64,000 bases of DNA. Origin: Maridesulfovibrio sp. GTDB lineage: Bacteria; Desulfobacterota; Desulfovibrionia; Desulfovibrionales; Desulfovibrionaceae. The position numbers and the translations under genes were made by a program. The stretch lies in contig NZ_OY781616.1 in the NCBI RefSeq assembly GCF_963677005.1, positions 937,501-1,001,500 of the forward strand, in the 5' to 3' direction. Under the pieces are notes generated by a model that was given only the letters and a program-made list of their open reading frames with translations, searched no databases and had not been told where the DNA came from. Shown here in pieces: positions 39,483 through 48,131 of this stretch; the first letter of the stretch is position 1; every line of letters starts with the position of its first letter.

Positions 39483-39956
39483 CTACTGCGCGAACTCCTC
39501 AACAAAACGATTGATCTCCTGACGCGCTTTTTCCAGAAAATGGGGAAAAGCAGCCTTGCAGGTATCAGTCATTTCCATGGACCATTCGGTGTAGTTCTCC
39601 GGCTCCATACCCAGGATGCGGAGTTCCGGGCGTTTGCCGATGGCTCCGGCCATGTTCAGGGAATCCACCAGATCGATATCGTGCAGGGACAAGCGCTGCT
39701 TCTCGTTATTGATGATGTCCTTTTCTTCCAGATAATAGATGGTCCCGGCATTCTTCCCGCCATGAACAATGTCCAGAACCAGCGTTGCATCGTATTTTTC
39801 GAGAATATGAAAAATATCATGAGTGAATGTTCCGCCGTCCACAAGGTGAACGTATTCCGGCCATTCCTCCTTCTTGAGCTCCTCAACAGCATGAACCCCG
39901 ACGCCCTCATCGCCGAGCAGTATGTTTCCTATTCCCAGCACCAGTAATTTTTTCAT
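39483..39956 (-). CDS. hysD: Hydrogenase maturation endopeptidase
   Basis: HybD/HycI-type protease (157 residues) that trims the C-terminus of the hydrogenase large subunit after nickel insertion. It shows GIGNILLGDEGVGVHAVEEL at the N-terminus, with the Glu/Asp that test for nickel, and the conserved DGGTFTHDIF and DIVHGG segments with the second Asp and the His ligand. It lies 175 bp downstream of hysA, separated by a strong hairpin, and is expected to remove an 18-residue tail of HysA (inference). GGACGG precedes the ATG. Confidence 0.9.
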   Translation of the reverse strand: MKKLLVLGIGNILLGDEGVGVHAVEELKKEEWPEYVHLVDGGTFTHDIFHILEKYDATLVLDIVHGGKNAGTIYYLEEKDIINNEKQRLSLHDIDLVDSLNMAGAIGKRPELRILGMEPENYTEWSMEMTDTCKAAFPHFLEKARQEINRFVEEFAQ

Positions 39957-40018
39957 TTTCCGTCCTAAAGCGCGAACCGCATCAAATATAAAAAATATGG
40001 CAACACTTAAATAAGCAA

Positions 40019-40056
40019 AAACTCCCGGACACGGGGTACCCTGCGTCCGGGAGTTT
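40019..40056 (-). terminator. Hairpin between hysA and hysD
   Basis: 12-bp arms AAACTCCCGGAC / GTCCGGGAGTTT with a second inner pairing in the loop; a T-rich stretch follows on the minus strand. It lies 75 bp past the true hysA stop, so hysD expression may rely on read-through or its own promoter. Confidence 0.75.
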
Positions 40057-40131
40057 GCAATATATCAATTCAAACGTTCATACGTTCCGGATTCGGACCG
40101 TTGGTCCGTTGTGCAGATCTACCGGGGTAGA

Positions 40132-41670
40132 TTAGCAGCCTTCTCCTACGTGTACAACGTGTTCCTCACCGGTCTCTGCGTGCAGCACGTGCACGGCACA
40201 GCCAAGTCACGGGTCGAAGGATCGTATGATCCTTGATATGTCAACCGGACTTTTCGGATCGGGAACGGGGCAGCCGATGAGGGCTTCCTCAATGGTGCCG
40301 CGCATGCCTGAATCGTCACGGGGTGTGCTGTTCCAGAGAGTTGCCGGAATCATCTGATAGTTGGCGGTTTTCTGGTCCTTGATGCTGATGTAATGCAGCA
40401 GGGAGCCGCGGGGAGCTTCGGTGAGACCGAGGCCTTCCGCAACCTGGGGAATGGCGGACTTGACGTAAGTCTCTTCCCCGGCCTTGACTTCATTGAGCCA
40501 GCGGTCCTGAATGGCATTGACAACGAGGTAGGCTTCCTCTGCACGGGCAACGTGACGGCCCATGAGGGAGAAGACCATTTCCGCACCGAGATCGCGGAAC
40601 ATCTTGGCTTCGACACCGAAAAGGTCCTTGAGCTGCTTGCGGCCCATGGGGCTGAGTTCAGGGTTCTGAACCCACATACGGGCGGCAGGGCCTACTTCAA
40701 CGGCATGACCGTTGTAGCGGGAAGCCTTGCAGAAGCTGTAGGCGCCTTCCTTGTGTACATCCGGAATGGTCTTGCCCTTGCTGGGGTGCAGGTCGGAACA
40801 TTCATCGGTGTACCATGCATACTTGGTGTATTCCTTGATGAGTTTCTGGTCGAAAGGCTCATCCTTGCCGTCAACGTAAACGCCGGGCTTGAGGAGGAAT
40901 TCGCTTTCGGCATCATCCATGGGGAATACGCCGTATGCCATTGCGTTTCTGTATCCGCCGCCGATTTTGAACAGATCCTTGTAAACGGAACCGATCAGGT
41001 AAACGGTGGGTACGTATGTTTCAGCGACGAATTTCTGCACCTGCTTGAAGCGGCTTGCGTATTCGACAAGCTTTTCCTTGGTGGGGATTTCGGTCGCTCC
41101 GCCGACAACCTGACCGGAGATGTGCGGCATCTTGCCGCCGAACAGTGCCACCATTTCATGGCAGATACGGCGGATTTCAAGAGCTTTTACATACTGGTCG
41201 ACTGCAACGGCGTTGGTTTTTTCATCCAGACGCAGGTCCGGGTGTTCAAAACGGGGAACAAATGGAGCTTTGCCCGGACCTCTGACGAAGTCCAGAGCTG
41301 CCAGATGATAAAAATGCAGAATATGGGACTGCAGATAGTTTGCGCCGAAGATGAGGTTCTTGGTCAGGCGACCGTTGGTGGTCAGCTTGACGCCGAAAGC
41401 ATCATCAAGGGCACGGGTGGATGCTGTAGAGTGAGCGGTGGGACAAACTCCGCAGAGTCTCTGAGTCAGCTGGGCGGCATCGCGGGGATCGCGGCCGATC
41501 AGAATGTTCTCGAAACCGCGGTACATGCCGCCGGACAGCCATGCGTCCACAACTTTGCCGTCCTTGACCACAACCTCGGCTTTGAGGTGTCCCTCGATGC
41601 GGGTTACCGGGTCAATGGCAATCTTGAGCTTCCCGTCTGCGGCGACGGGTTCATGAGAGTTCGAAGACAT
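40132..41670 (-). CDS. hysA: [NiFeSe] hydrogenase large subunit (selenoprotein)
   Basis: Catalytic subunit of the periplasmic [NiFeSe] hydrogenase. The conventional frame ends at TGA (40207-40209), but continuing in the same frame past it gives 24 more codons to a TAA at 40132-40134. Read as selenocysteine, the end becomes FDP-U-LGCAVH-VLHAETGEEHVVHVGEGC, the exact active-site motif DPUxxCxxH with Sec488 and Cys491; the N-terminal Cys73/Cys76 pair is in RLCGVCPTAH. Total length is 512 residues. The tail after His494 (18 residues) would be removed by HysD. Overlap with the known Desulfovibrio HysA sequence is strong. Confidence 0.95.
40165..40206 (-). promoter_or_regulatory. Candidate SECIS region after the UGA codon
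   Basis: Bacterial selenocysteine insertion needs an mRNA hairpin directly 3' of UGA. The roughly 40 bases here are GC-rich and can form partial pairings (for example GTGCTGC with GTTGTAC), but I could not settle a single fold, so only the position is proposed. Confidence 0.35.
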
Positions 41671-41694
41671 AAGGATTACTACTCCTCTTTCCGG

Positions 41695-42642
41695 TTAACC
41701 GGCTTCGTAGAAGGGGGACATTTCATCCGGGAATCCCGGTTCTACACAGCCAAGACATACTGAGTTTTCGACACACCAGTTGACCCCGCCGTTCCATTTG
41801 CGTTTGAAACAGTCGGAGTTTGCGTTGGGGCCTTTGCAACCCAGTTCGTAGCGACACTTAACCGGATCGGTGAATATTTCAGCGTATTCGTCGTTATCGA
41901 ATTTTTCGAGGAACGGACAATTGTCGTGAATATTTTCACCGTAAAAGGGAGTGGGACGTCCGACGTTGTCCAGAATGGAAACAACATCAGCCAGTCCGCT
42001 CTGCAGACCTTTCTCTTCAATAGCGTTGATCGCGACGACAAGAGTTCCCACCATCCAGTCAGGATGGGGCGGGCAGCCGGGAATGTTGACCACGGGGGTC
42101 TTCACTCCGTTTTCAGCCAGGAAATTGGTCACGGACATGGAGCCTGTGAGGTTGCCCTGTGCGGCCGGAATACCGCCGTAGGCAGCGCATGTGCCCACGT
42201 TTACGACAACGGCGGCGTTTTTGGCCATTTCGAGTGTGGCATCGGTCATTGCGAATTCCTTGTGATTCGCATCAGCACCGACAATGCAGAAATGACCGTT
42301 TTCCGCAGTGGGAACCGAACCTTCAACGATAAGGATGTATTTACCCGTCTGCTCTTTTGCCACGTCCATCATGTGTCCCCAGGCTTCATGACCTTCGGAC
42401 CCCATAATGGTCGGGTGGTAATCAAGGGTAATAACATCCAGAAGAACCTCTGCGATCGAGGGGTGCACTGAATTGAGAATCGATACCGAGCATCCGGTGC
42501 AGCCCTGTCCCTGCAGCCAGAATACATGCGGTACGAATTTTTTCAGTGCGTGCACCACACTGGGGTTGAACATCTGGGAAATCCCAAATCCAGCCACAGT
42601 CCCTGTGCACAATTTCACAAAATCTCGCCTGGTCAAACTCAT
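41695..42642 (-). CDS. hysB: [NiFeSe] hydrogenase small subunit, Tat-exported
   Basis: Electron-transfer subunit of the periplasmic [NiFeSe] hydrogenase, 315 residues. It starts with a twin-arginine signal peptide (SLTRRDFVKLCTGTVAGFGIS) that exports the folded dimer. Cysteine motifs CTGC, GTCAAYGG, PGCPPHP and CVENSVCLGC supply the clusters; the medial position reads NWCVEN, where [NiFe] enzymes have Pro, predicting three [4Fe-4S] clusters, as in known NiFeSe enzymes. The open frame extends 12 codons, but AGGAGG precedes the ATG at 42642. hysA follows after 24 bp. Confidence 0.95.
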   Translation of the reverse strand: MSLTRRDFVKLCTGTVAGFGISQMFNPSVVHALKKFVPHVFWLQGQGCTGCSVSILNSVHPSIAEVLLDVITLDYHPTIMGSEGHEAWGHMMDVAKEQTGKYILIVEGSVPTAENGHFCIVGADANHKEFAMTDATLEMAKNAAVVVNVGTCAAYGGIPAAQGNLTGSMSVTNFLAENGVKTPVVNIPGCPPHPDWMVGTLVVAINAIEEKGLQSGLADVVSILDNVGRPTPFYGENIHDNCPFLEKFDNDEYAEIFTDPVKCRYELGCKGPNANSDCFKRKWNGGVNWCVENSVCLGCVEPGFPDEMSPFYEAG

Positions 42643-42857
42643 CCCTACCTCCTTGGTGGTTGCCGGCGTGTAAGGCACTGTCCTTACTTAATAAAAAAAA
42701 CCGCCACGGCGACGATATTTTTTCAAACCAAATACACACTACGGAGTTTTACGTCAACAATAAGTGATAGAAAAAGGGAGTGTGCATAGATTTTATCTAT
42801 ACCAAGCATAGACAAAAACCTCTTTTACAATGTTGTGTATTGAATCATCAGGATATT

Positions 42858-42886
42858 TGTTGTTATGGTTGCCCCGCTTAACAACA
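42858..42886. repeat. Inverted repeat between hysB and the M23 gene
   Basis: 8-bp arms TGTTGTTA / TAACAACA, 13 bases apart, lie in the 287-bp gap between divergent genes. It could be a regulator site for either gene; no known motif is recognised, and no clear promoter was identified in this gap. Confidence 0.3.
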
Positions 42887-42929
42887 TTATATGAATCGGG
42901 TTCACTTGAACAAAATCCAAGGATCAGCA

Positions 42930-44246
42930 ATGGCGCGTAAGAAAAATCGTATCGGGCAATTTATCGTATTAATAATTCTTATCGGAATTTTAGGTGCCGG
43001 AGGGTATATATTATATAAAGACACTACCGCTCCGCAGCTGTCCATCAGTCCGGATAAAGGGTTTATTACTTATGAAACACCAATAGACATCAATATCAGC
43101 GATACTCAGTCAGGACTCAAGGCTGTCAAAATCGTACTTGTGCAGGGCGACAACAAAATCACACTTACGGAAAAGACTCTGCCGAAGAATACAGTTGATT
43201 ATAATCAGCAGATTACCATCGGCAAAAGACAGATAAAGGAAGGACCGTTTGAAATAGCGGTCTGGGCTGTGGACACTTCCCTGGCCGGTTTCGGAAGCGG
43301 AAATGCCGTTATAGCCAGAGGGAACTATACTCTTGATACCATAGCGCCGAAAATCAGTGTTATTTCCGGCAGCCACAACCTCAATCAGGGAGGCTGCGGG
43401 CTGGTCGTCTACAAGCTCAGCGAAACTCCGTCCCGGACCGGTGTTGAAGTCGGCGAAGATTTCTTCCCCGGATTCAAACAGCCTGACGGCGAATACGCGT
43501 GTCTTTTTGCCATTCCGTATTATGATGACGCGAAAAAAGTCAGCCCGGTACTCATCGCCGAGGATGCTGCAACCAACAAACGCAGAAGCGGTTTTGCGTT
43601 TCACGCCAACAGCAGGGTTTACAGGCATGACCGAATCAATATTTCGGACCGTTTTCTGGGCAGCAAGATGCCGCAGTTTGAGTCGGATTATCCCGGTATA
43701 ACCAATCAGGTTGAACTCTTTCTAAAGGTCAACCGTGAACTGCGAGTGAAAAACCGGGCCGAACTGCACCGCATAGCCAGGGACACTTCCCCGGTATTCC
43801 TGTTCAAGGGCAGCTTCAAAAGACTCGATAACGCTGCCAACCGGGCCGGGTTCGGAGACCAGCGGACCTATTATCACAACGGGAAGGAAATAGACAAACA
43901 GACCCACCTGGGCATTGACCTGGCCAGTATCCGCAACGCCCCTGTTCCCGCCGCAAATAATGGCCGCGTGGTGCTGGCTGCGTCCGATTTCGGCATATAC
44001 GGAAACGCGATCATCATTGATCACGGCATGGGACTTCAGACCCTGTATTCACATCTCAGCCAGATGGATGTCGCTCCCGGAGACATGGTCGAACGCGGCC
44101 AGATTATCGGCAAGACCGGTGCAACAGGCATGGCCGGCGGAGACCACCTGCATTACGGCGTTATCTGCTCCGGCATCCCCGTCAACCCGGTTGAATGGTG
44201 GGACGCGCGCTGGATCAAAAACAACATTACCAGCAAGTTGAAATAA
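42930..44246 (+). CDS. M23-family peptidase, LytM-type
   Basis: Single-pass inner-membrane protein with a periplasmic zinc metallopeptidase domain, about 438 residues from the chosen ATG. A transmembrane segment (FIVLIILIGILGAGGYILY) follows a basic start, then beta-rich repeats, then the LytM domain with HLGIDLAS and HLHYGV as the zinc-binding His/Asp motifs and IDHGMGLQTLYSHLS between. Intact ligands suggest activity on peptidoglycan cross-links rather than a degenerate activator. The ATG at 42930 has AAGGA upstream; 13 earlier codons are also open. Confidence 0.88.
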   Translation: MARKKNRIGQFIVLIILIGILGAGGYILYKDTTAPQLSISPDKGFITYETPIDINISDTQSGLKAVKIVLVQGDNKITLTEKTLPKNTVDYNQQITIGKRQIKEGPFEIAVWAVDTSLAGFGSGNAVIARGNYTLDTIAPKISVISGSHNLNQGGCGLVVYKLSETPSRTGVEVGEDFFPGFKQPDGEYACLFAIPYYDDAKKVSPVLIAEDAATNKRRSGFAFHANSRVYRHDRINISDRFLGSKMPQFESDYPGITNQVELFLKVNRELRVKNRAELHRIARDTSPVFLFKGSFKRLDNAANRAGFGDQRTYYHNGKEIDKQTHLGIDLASIRNAPVPAANNGRVVLAASDFGIYGNAIIIDHGMGLQTLYSHLSQMDVAPGDMVERGQIIGKTGATGMAGGDHLHYGVICSGIPVNPVEWWDARWIKNNITSKLK

Positions 44247-44260
44247 GGGATTACCATAAG

Positions 44261-44308
44261 AACGCAAAAGGGGGGGACATCGTGATCGATGTCCCCCCTT
44301 TTGCGTTT
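44261..44308. terminator. Long two-way terminator
   Basis: Arms begin AACGCAAAAGGGGGG and end CCCCCCTTTTGCGTT, about 21 bp with one bulged G and a 4-base loop. It lies 15 bp after the M23 gene and faces the 3' end of the convergent YibE/F gene. Confidence 0.9.
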
Positions 44309-44361
44309 CAATCCGCGTGAACAGGTGTGCTCTTCAGCAACTCTGCCCTTCCTGATTATAT

Positions 44362-45495
44362 TTATTGGCAGCTGTCATTTTCGATATTTTTGAATCCGCA
44401 AAGAATTATCCCGGCAATGATTGCCGTGATCGGCGCAACCAGCACAAGTCCGACACTTCCGACCAAGGTACGGAAAACCTCGGCTGCCACCAGTTTGAAA
44501 TTAAGCATCCGCGTAAAAGAGGCTCCCTTGGAAACAAACAGCATCAGCATGGTCAGGTAACCGCCGGAATATGCCAGCAGCAGAGTCGTTGTCATCGTAC
44601 CCGTAACCATCCTTCCTACGTTGAAGCCTGACTTTATAAGGTCCTTACGCCCGATATCCGGCCGCTTGCTCAATACTTCATTCATGGATGCGGTGACGTC
44701 CATGGCAATATCCATGGCCGCTCCGGAAGCCCCCAGAATGACCGAGGAGTAAAAAATATCCCGCAGATCCAAGGAAAAATGACCTGAAAAATAAAGAAGC
44801 GTGGCAAATGGAGCCGTCATGCCTGAAAGCCTAAGCTTTTCCCCGAAAAAGAGAGTCAGTCCCAATGCCAGAAAAAGCCCGATAAGTGTTCCGGCTGTTG
44901 CAATAAGCGTAACCCGCGAAAAACCGGCCACCGAAGTTATGATGACCACGGTCAGCAGGGTCAGGGTAATAACGGTCAGCCAAACCGGATTTCCGCCGGA
45001 AAGAAGTTCCGGAATGAAAAATCTCCACAAAATATAAGCGCTTGTCACGAAGCTGAATAAGGCTTTCAATCCTATGGTCCGGGCATAAATTAGCAGGATC
45101 AGAACGAAAAGTCCGAAAAGGAGCATCTCCCACCCCTGCCGGTACTGGTTGACCGCCCTGGCATCCTCCGGTTTATCGCCGTTCATGCGTACGGCCATAA
45201 GCATGGTGTCTCCCGGAGCGTACACCTCGTCCATTTCAGGCTGCCCTATCAGCTGATTTATCCCTCGTACTGTTTTTCCCTTGATCTCTCCCTCGGTAAG
45301 AACTGCCGTAACGTACTGGGTGCCGATTATGGCTGTTCCCATGTGCACTATGGCGTCATTATCCACCTCGGTAACCACAGCCTGCCATTCATGGATAGCC
45401 GGATCAAGGTCGTGTCCGGAACGGTCAAACCGCAGCAGACAGATAACGCCGATAATGAGCAGAATAAATACAACTGGGGTGGCAAACCTTCGCAT
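44362..45495 (-). CDS. YibE/F-like membrane protein
   Basis: 377-residue polytopic protein of the YibE/F family, function unproven. After an N-terminal membrane segment comes a periplasmic domain (about 30-125), then seven or eight transmembrane segments with the conserved stretch SSVILGASGAAMDIAMDVTASMNEV. A GAGG site precedes the ATG. It is a single gene that converges with the M23 gene at a shared terminator. Confidence 0.8.
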   Translation of the reverse strand: MRRFATPVVFILLIIGVICLLRFDRSGHDLDPAIHEWQAVVTEVDNDAIVHMGTAIIGTQYVTAVLTEGEIKGKTVRGINQLIGQPEMDEVYAPGDTMLMAVRMNGDKPEDARAVNQYRQGWEMLLFGLFVLILLIYARTIGLKALFSFVTSAYILWRFFIPELLSGGNPVWLTVITLTLLTVVIITSVAGFSRVTLIATAGTLIGLFLALGLTLFFGEKLRLSGMTAPFATLLYFSGHFSLDLRDIFYSSVILGASGAAMDIAMDVTASMNEVLSKRPDIGRKDLIKSGFNVGRMVTGTMTTTLLLAYSGGYLTMLMLFVSKGASFTRMLNFKLVAAEVFRTLVGSVGLVLVAPITAIIAGIILCGFKNIENDSCQ

Positions 45496-45566
45496 CCGTA
45501 CCTCACGAAAACATTAAAATGACCTTCTCTTTCGGGGAAGGAGCTTGGTAGCAAAGTCCAAAACGT

Positions 45567-45691
45567 CAGACTGTTGATAATGTGCCAGATATAAGGCGCA
45601 AGAAAAAGCATGGAACGAAGCGTATATCGACATACGTGAGTTTCATGCTTTTTCGCAGCAACGCAGCAGATGGTGCTTTATCAGCAATCTG
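45567..45691. repeat. 125-bp nested palindromic element
   Basis: Non-coding element whose left arm (CAGACTGTTGATAATGTGCC...GAAAAAGCATG) is imperfectly matched by the inverted right arm (CATGCTTTTTCG...GGTGCTTTATCAGCAATCTG), each about 48 bases. Inside is a second palindrome with CGTAT / ATACG. It fills the space between the YibE/F gene and the phosphatase terminator. The structure resembles a non-autonomous repetitive element, and I believe similar sequences recur in Desulfovibrio, but that needs a search. Confidence 0.7.
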
Positions 45692-45716
45692 AGGCCCCCG
45701 TTTTTTTCGGGGGCCT
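45692..45716. terminator. GC-rich hairpin terminator
   Basis: Arms AGGCCCCCG / CGGGGGCCT with a T7 loop, immediately next to the palindromic element. The T-rich tail is on the plus-strand side, yet the nearest 3' end belongs to the minus-strand phosphatase, so its direction is uncertain. Confidence 0.6.
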
Positions 45717-45769
45717 TATTTTAACAAAGTGACATATTGTGCAGTCCTTTAGGGACGCCGGTCAACAGC

Positions 45770-47323
45770 CTAGTTGTTGTAGGGAATCCTGGAGTATTTT
45801 TCCTGCGGACCGTAGGTTGCACCGAGCAGAGCTTTTGAGTCGGTCTTTTTATAGTCGGACAGCTTCACGCCGATAGCCTGTGCAATGCGGGTGGGGATGT
45901 CGGTATTGTCGATAAAACCGCGGAACATGTCAGCGTCAACACCGACAGCGGTGGCAGGAATAACGGTTCCGGTATGAACGAAGGAAGTCCAGAAAACACG
46001 GGCTCTCTGGGAGATAAGGTCGGTAACGGCAACCATTGTCGGAGTGTAGGAGTAACCGTAAAGGACCTTGTCCTTCTTATCGAGGCTCTGGTTCTTGTCC
46101 TGAACCAGCATTGCGTCCATGAGGACTTTGTCTTCGCTGGGAGTACGGTCGGTCAGGCCCCATTTTTCTTCAACATACCTGATGAAATCGGCATGACGTT
46201 TTTTGAGGTCAGCTTCTTTCTTGGCCAGCTTGTTGTAGTATCCGTTCAGGTTGTCTTCTGCGGAAACACTTACTTTTTCCAGCGCCTTGAGATTAAGGAA
46301 GTAACCTTTGGAGTCCATTGAGATACCAAGACCTGCACCACCGGTTTCATGGTCGGCAGCGGTAACAATGAGGGTTTCATCGGGGTGCTTGAGGTAAAAG
46401 TCGTATGCGACCTTTACTGCCTCGTCCATTGCGAGAGTATCAAGGATTGCCGACTTTGCATCATGGGCGTGAGCAGCGTGGTCGATGCGTCCGCCTTCAA
46501 CCATGAGGAAGAAAGGCTTGCCCTGTGCAGCAAGGGAAGCAACTGCTTTTTCAGTGATTTCGCTCAAAGCAGGGATCTTGTTTTTCTTGAGGTCGCTGTT
46601 GCGGCGGGCAACTTCGTAAGGGATATGGCTGTAGGCCAGAACGGCAAATACTTTTTCACCTTTTTTGGGCTTGTAAGCGCGGAACGCATCACGGGCGGAA
46701 TCACCGACAAAGGTTTTGTAACCCTTGTCTGCAAACATTTTTACAACGTCAACATCGTCTTTGCGCTTGGACTTCAAGCCCTCTGCGTTGTTTTTGGCTA
46801 CGAAATGGCGATAGCCGCCGCCGGCGAGGAAATCAAAACCGGAATCGGCCTGATCAACCGCAATCGCATTTTCTGCGTCACGATCAACATTGTGAGCGGA
46901 AAATGAAGCGGGAGTGGCGTGTGTGAGACGGGTGGTGGTAATTACACCTACGGCATAGCCCTTATCCTTGGCTGCTTCGGCAATGGTCTTGAGGTCTCTG
47001 CCGTCGGGAAGCTTTGCAAGGTAGCCGTTGGTGGTCTTGTACCCGCAGGAAAGTGCAGTACCGCCTGCTGCGGAGTCGGTAATAAGGGTGTTGTCGGAAT
47101 AGGTGGTAACCAGAGCAGTATCGGGAAACGAGTTCATTACCAGTTTTGCATCGGGATTACCGGTTTCCATTTTGTTGTACAGTTCAGCGGCCATACGCTG
47201 TGTGGGGCCGAGACCGTCTCCGATGAAGTAGAAAACATACTTGGGACCGGCCGCAAAAGCGCTGACGGCCAGCAGGCAAATACAGAATGCCAATGCTGAA
47301 GGACGAAGAATTCTTTTAAACAT
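45770..47323 (-). CDS. Secreted alkaline phosphatase
   Basis: Exported phosphomonoesterase of 517 residues. A Sec signal peptide (FKRILRPSALAFCICLLAVSAFA) precedes the PhoA-family core: FIGDGLG metal site, nucleophile serine in ITDSAAGGTALSCG, TRLTHATPA, GGRIDHAAH and TAADHETGG. The open frame begins 55 codons earlier, but the ATG at 47323 has a GGAG site and gives the signal peptide. The 5' leader holds hairpins and a possible Pho box, so phosphate control is plausible. It is a single gene. Confidence 0.92.
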   Translation of the reverse strand: MFKRILRPSALAFCICLLAVSAFAAGPKYVFYFIGDGLGPTQRMAAELYNKMETGNPDAKLVMNSFPDTALVTTYSDNTLITDSAAGGTALSCGYKTTNGYLAKLPDGRDLKTIAEAAKDKGYAVGVITTTRLTHATPASFSAHNVDRDAENAIAVDQADSGFDFLAGGGYRHFVAKNNAEGLKSKRKDDVDVVKMFADKGYKTFVGDSARDAFRAYKPKKGEKVFAVLAYSHIPYEVARRNSDLKKNKIPALSEITEKAVASLAAQGKPFFLMVEGGRIDHAAHAHDAKSAILDTLAMDEAVKVAYDFYLKHPDETLIVTAADHETGGAGLGISMDSKGYFLNLKALEKVSVSAEDNLNGYYNKLAKKEADLKKRHADFIRYVEEKWGLTDRTPSEDKVLMDAMLVQDKNQSLDKKDKVLYGYSYTPTMVAVTDLISQRARVFWTSFVHTGTVIPATAVGVDADMFRGFIDNTDIPTRIAQAIGVKLSDYKKTDSKALLGATYGPQEKYSRIPYNN

Positions 47324-47350
47324 ACTCACTCCAAACCAAATTAGGGTTAC

Positions 47351-47385
47351 GCTTCGCGTACTAAATTTCGGCAGGTACGCGAAGC
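47351..47385 (-). promoter_or_regulatory. Hairpin in the phosphatase leader
   Basis: A perfect 10-bp inverted repeat GCTTCGCGTA / TACGCGAAGC with a 15-base loop sits 28 bp before the start codon and just before the ribosome site. It could influence translation or mRNA stability; no known riboswitch is recognised. Confidence 0.5.
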
Positions 47386-47473
47386 ACCATGCTCTCCCGG
47401 ATCGGCTAATCATAATTGAAAAGCATATTTTCAGGTTCGCATTACAACATTCACAAATGAACACTGTCGGCTG

Positions 47474-47500
47474 CCGGCATAGAGACAATGCCGGTTTTTA
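47474..47500 (+). terminator. Plus-strand terminator without an upstream gene
   Basis: CCGGCAT / ATGCCGG arms with a 7-base loop are followed by TTTTTATT on the plus strand. No plus-strand coding gene precedes it here, so it would suit an antisense or small RNA; it may also be a leader hairpin of the phosphatase mRNA. Confidence 0.4.
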
Positions 47501-47629
47501 TTCCCAACAAAACATCCGACATCTGGTTCTCTGCATACTTTTTCAAGGATTTAAAAAAGTTGAAATCACCTTAAAATGAATTGAAATTATGTCAATAGGG
47601 TCACATTGTACAAACTACGGCTCCTTCTT

Positions 47630-47647
47630 TGTAACACAATCGTAACA
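47630..47647 (-). promoter_or_regulatory. Possible Pho box
   Basis: On the minus strand two 7-base direct repeats, TGTTACG and TGTTACA, are separated by 4 bases (11-bp period), the layout of PhoB-binding sites, although the bases match the CTGTCAT consensus only in part. It lies about 310 bp before the phosphatase start, 40 bp upstream of a CATAAT -10-like hexamer. Confidence 0.4.
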
Positions 47648-48131
47648 TTTCGGAATGTATTTATTAATGCAATAGGATTTTTTTTGTTAGATTATGTAAA
47701 TTATTTTACATATAAATAAGTGTCGGAGTCTTTTTAAGAAAAAAAAGTAACTAAATGAAAGAAGCACGCGCAATATTAATAAAATATATTTCAATTATGA
47801 ACTGATATCCATATCAATCTTATCGGCAATATCTTCAACCAAGACAGTATAAACGATGTCTCTGTACTTTTATAAGGACACTGATTGCTTATTAGACAAT
47901 ACTCCAGAGCATGGAAAATAATTCCGCATTTTTCTGAATATAGCCCGTAATAACATTCTGCACATAACCGGATATCGATTAAATTTCCTGATCATTGACA
48001 CAGTAAAAACCACTTAGAACTGTTAACTTGTTGATTTGTGTTTATTAATCCTAAACGGTCTGTTTCTTGTAGAATGGAATGCAGGTAAACCATGGACAGA
48101 TTATTCCACAACAGTAAAGGGAAGGTGGAGT
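47648..48131. other. AT-rich gap without a visible gene
   Basis: This stretch between the phosphatase promoter and the small secreted-protein gene is AT-rich with A- and T-runs, and no ORF, RNA gene or strong hairpin was recognised. It probably contains the promoters for the flanking genes. Confidence 0.5.

Noticed and set aside
40393..41763. 456-codon plus-strand open frame across hysA/hysB
   Set aside because: Fully antisense to the hydrogenase genes, which have clear motifs; an open shadow of the coding strand's codon bias.
47324..47488. 55-residue N-terminal extension of the alkaline phosphatase
   Set aside because: It would bury the signal peptide and has no ribosome site; the internal ATG has one.
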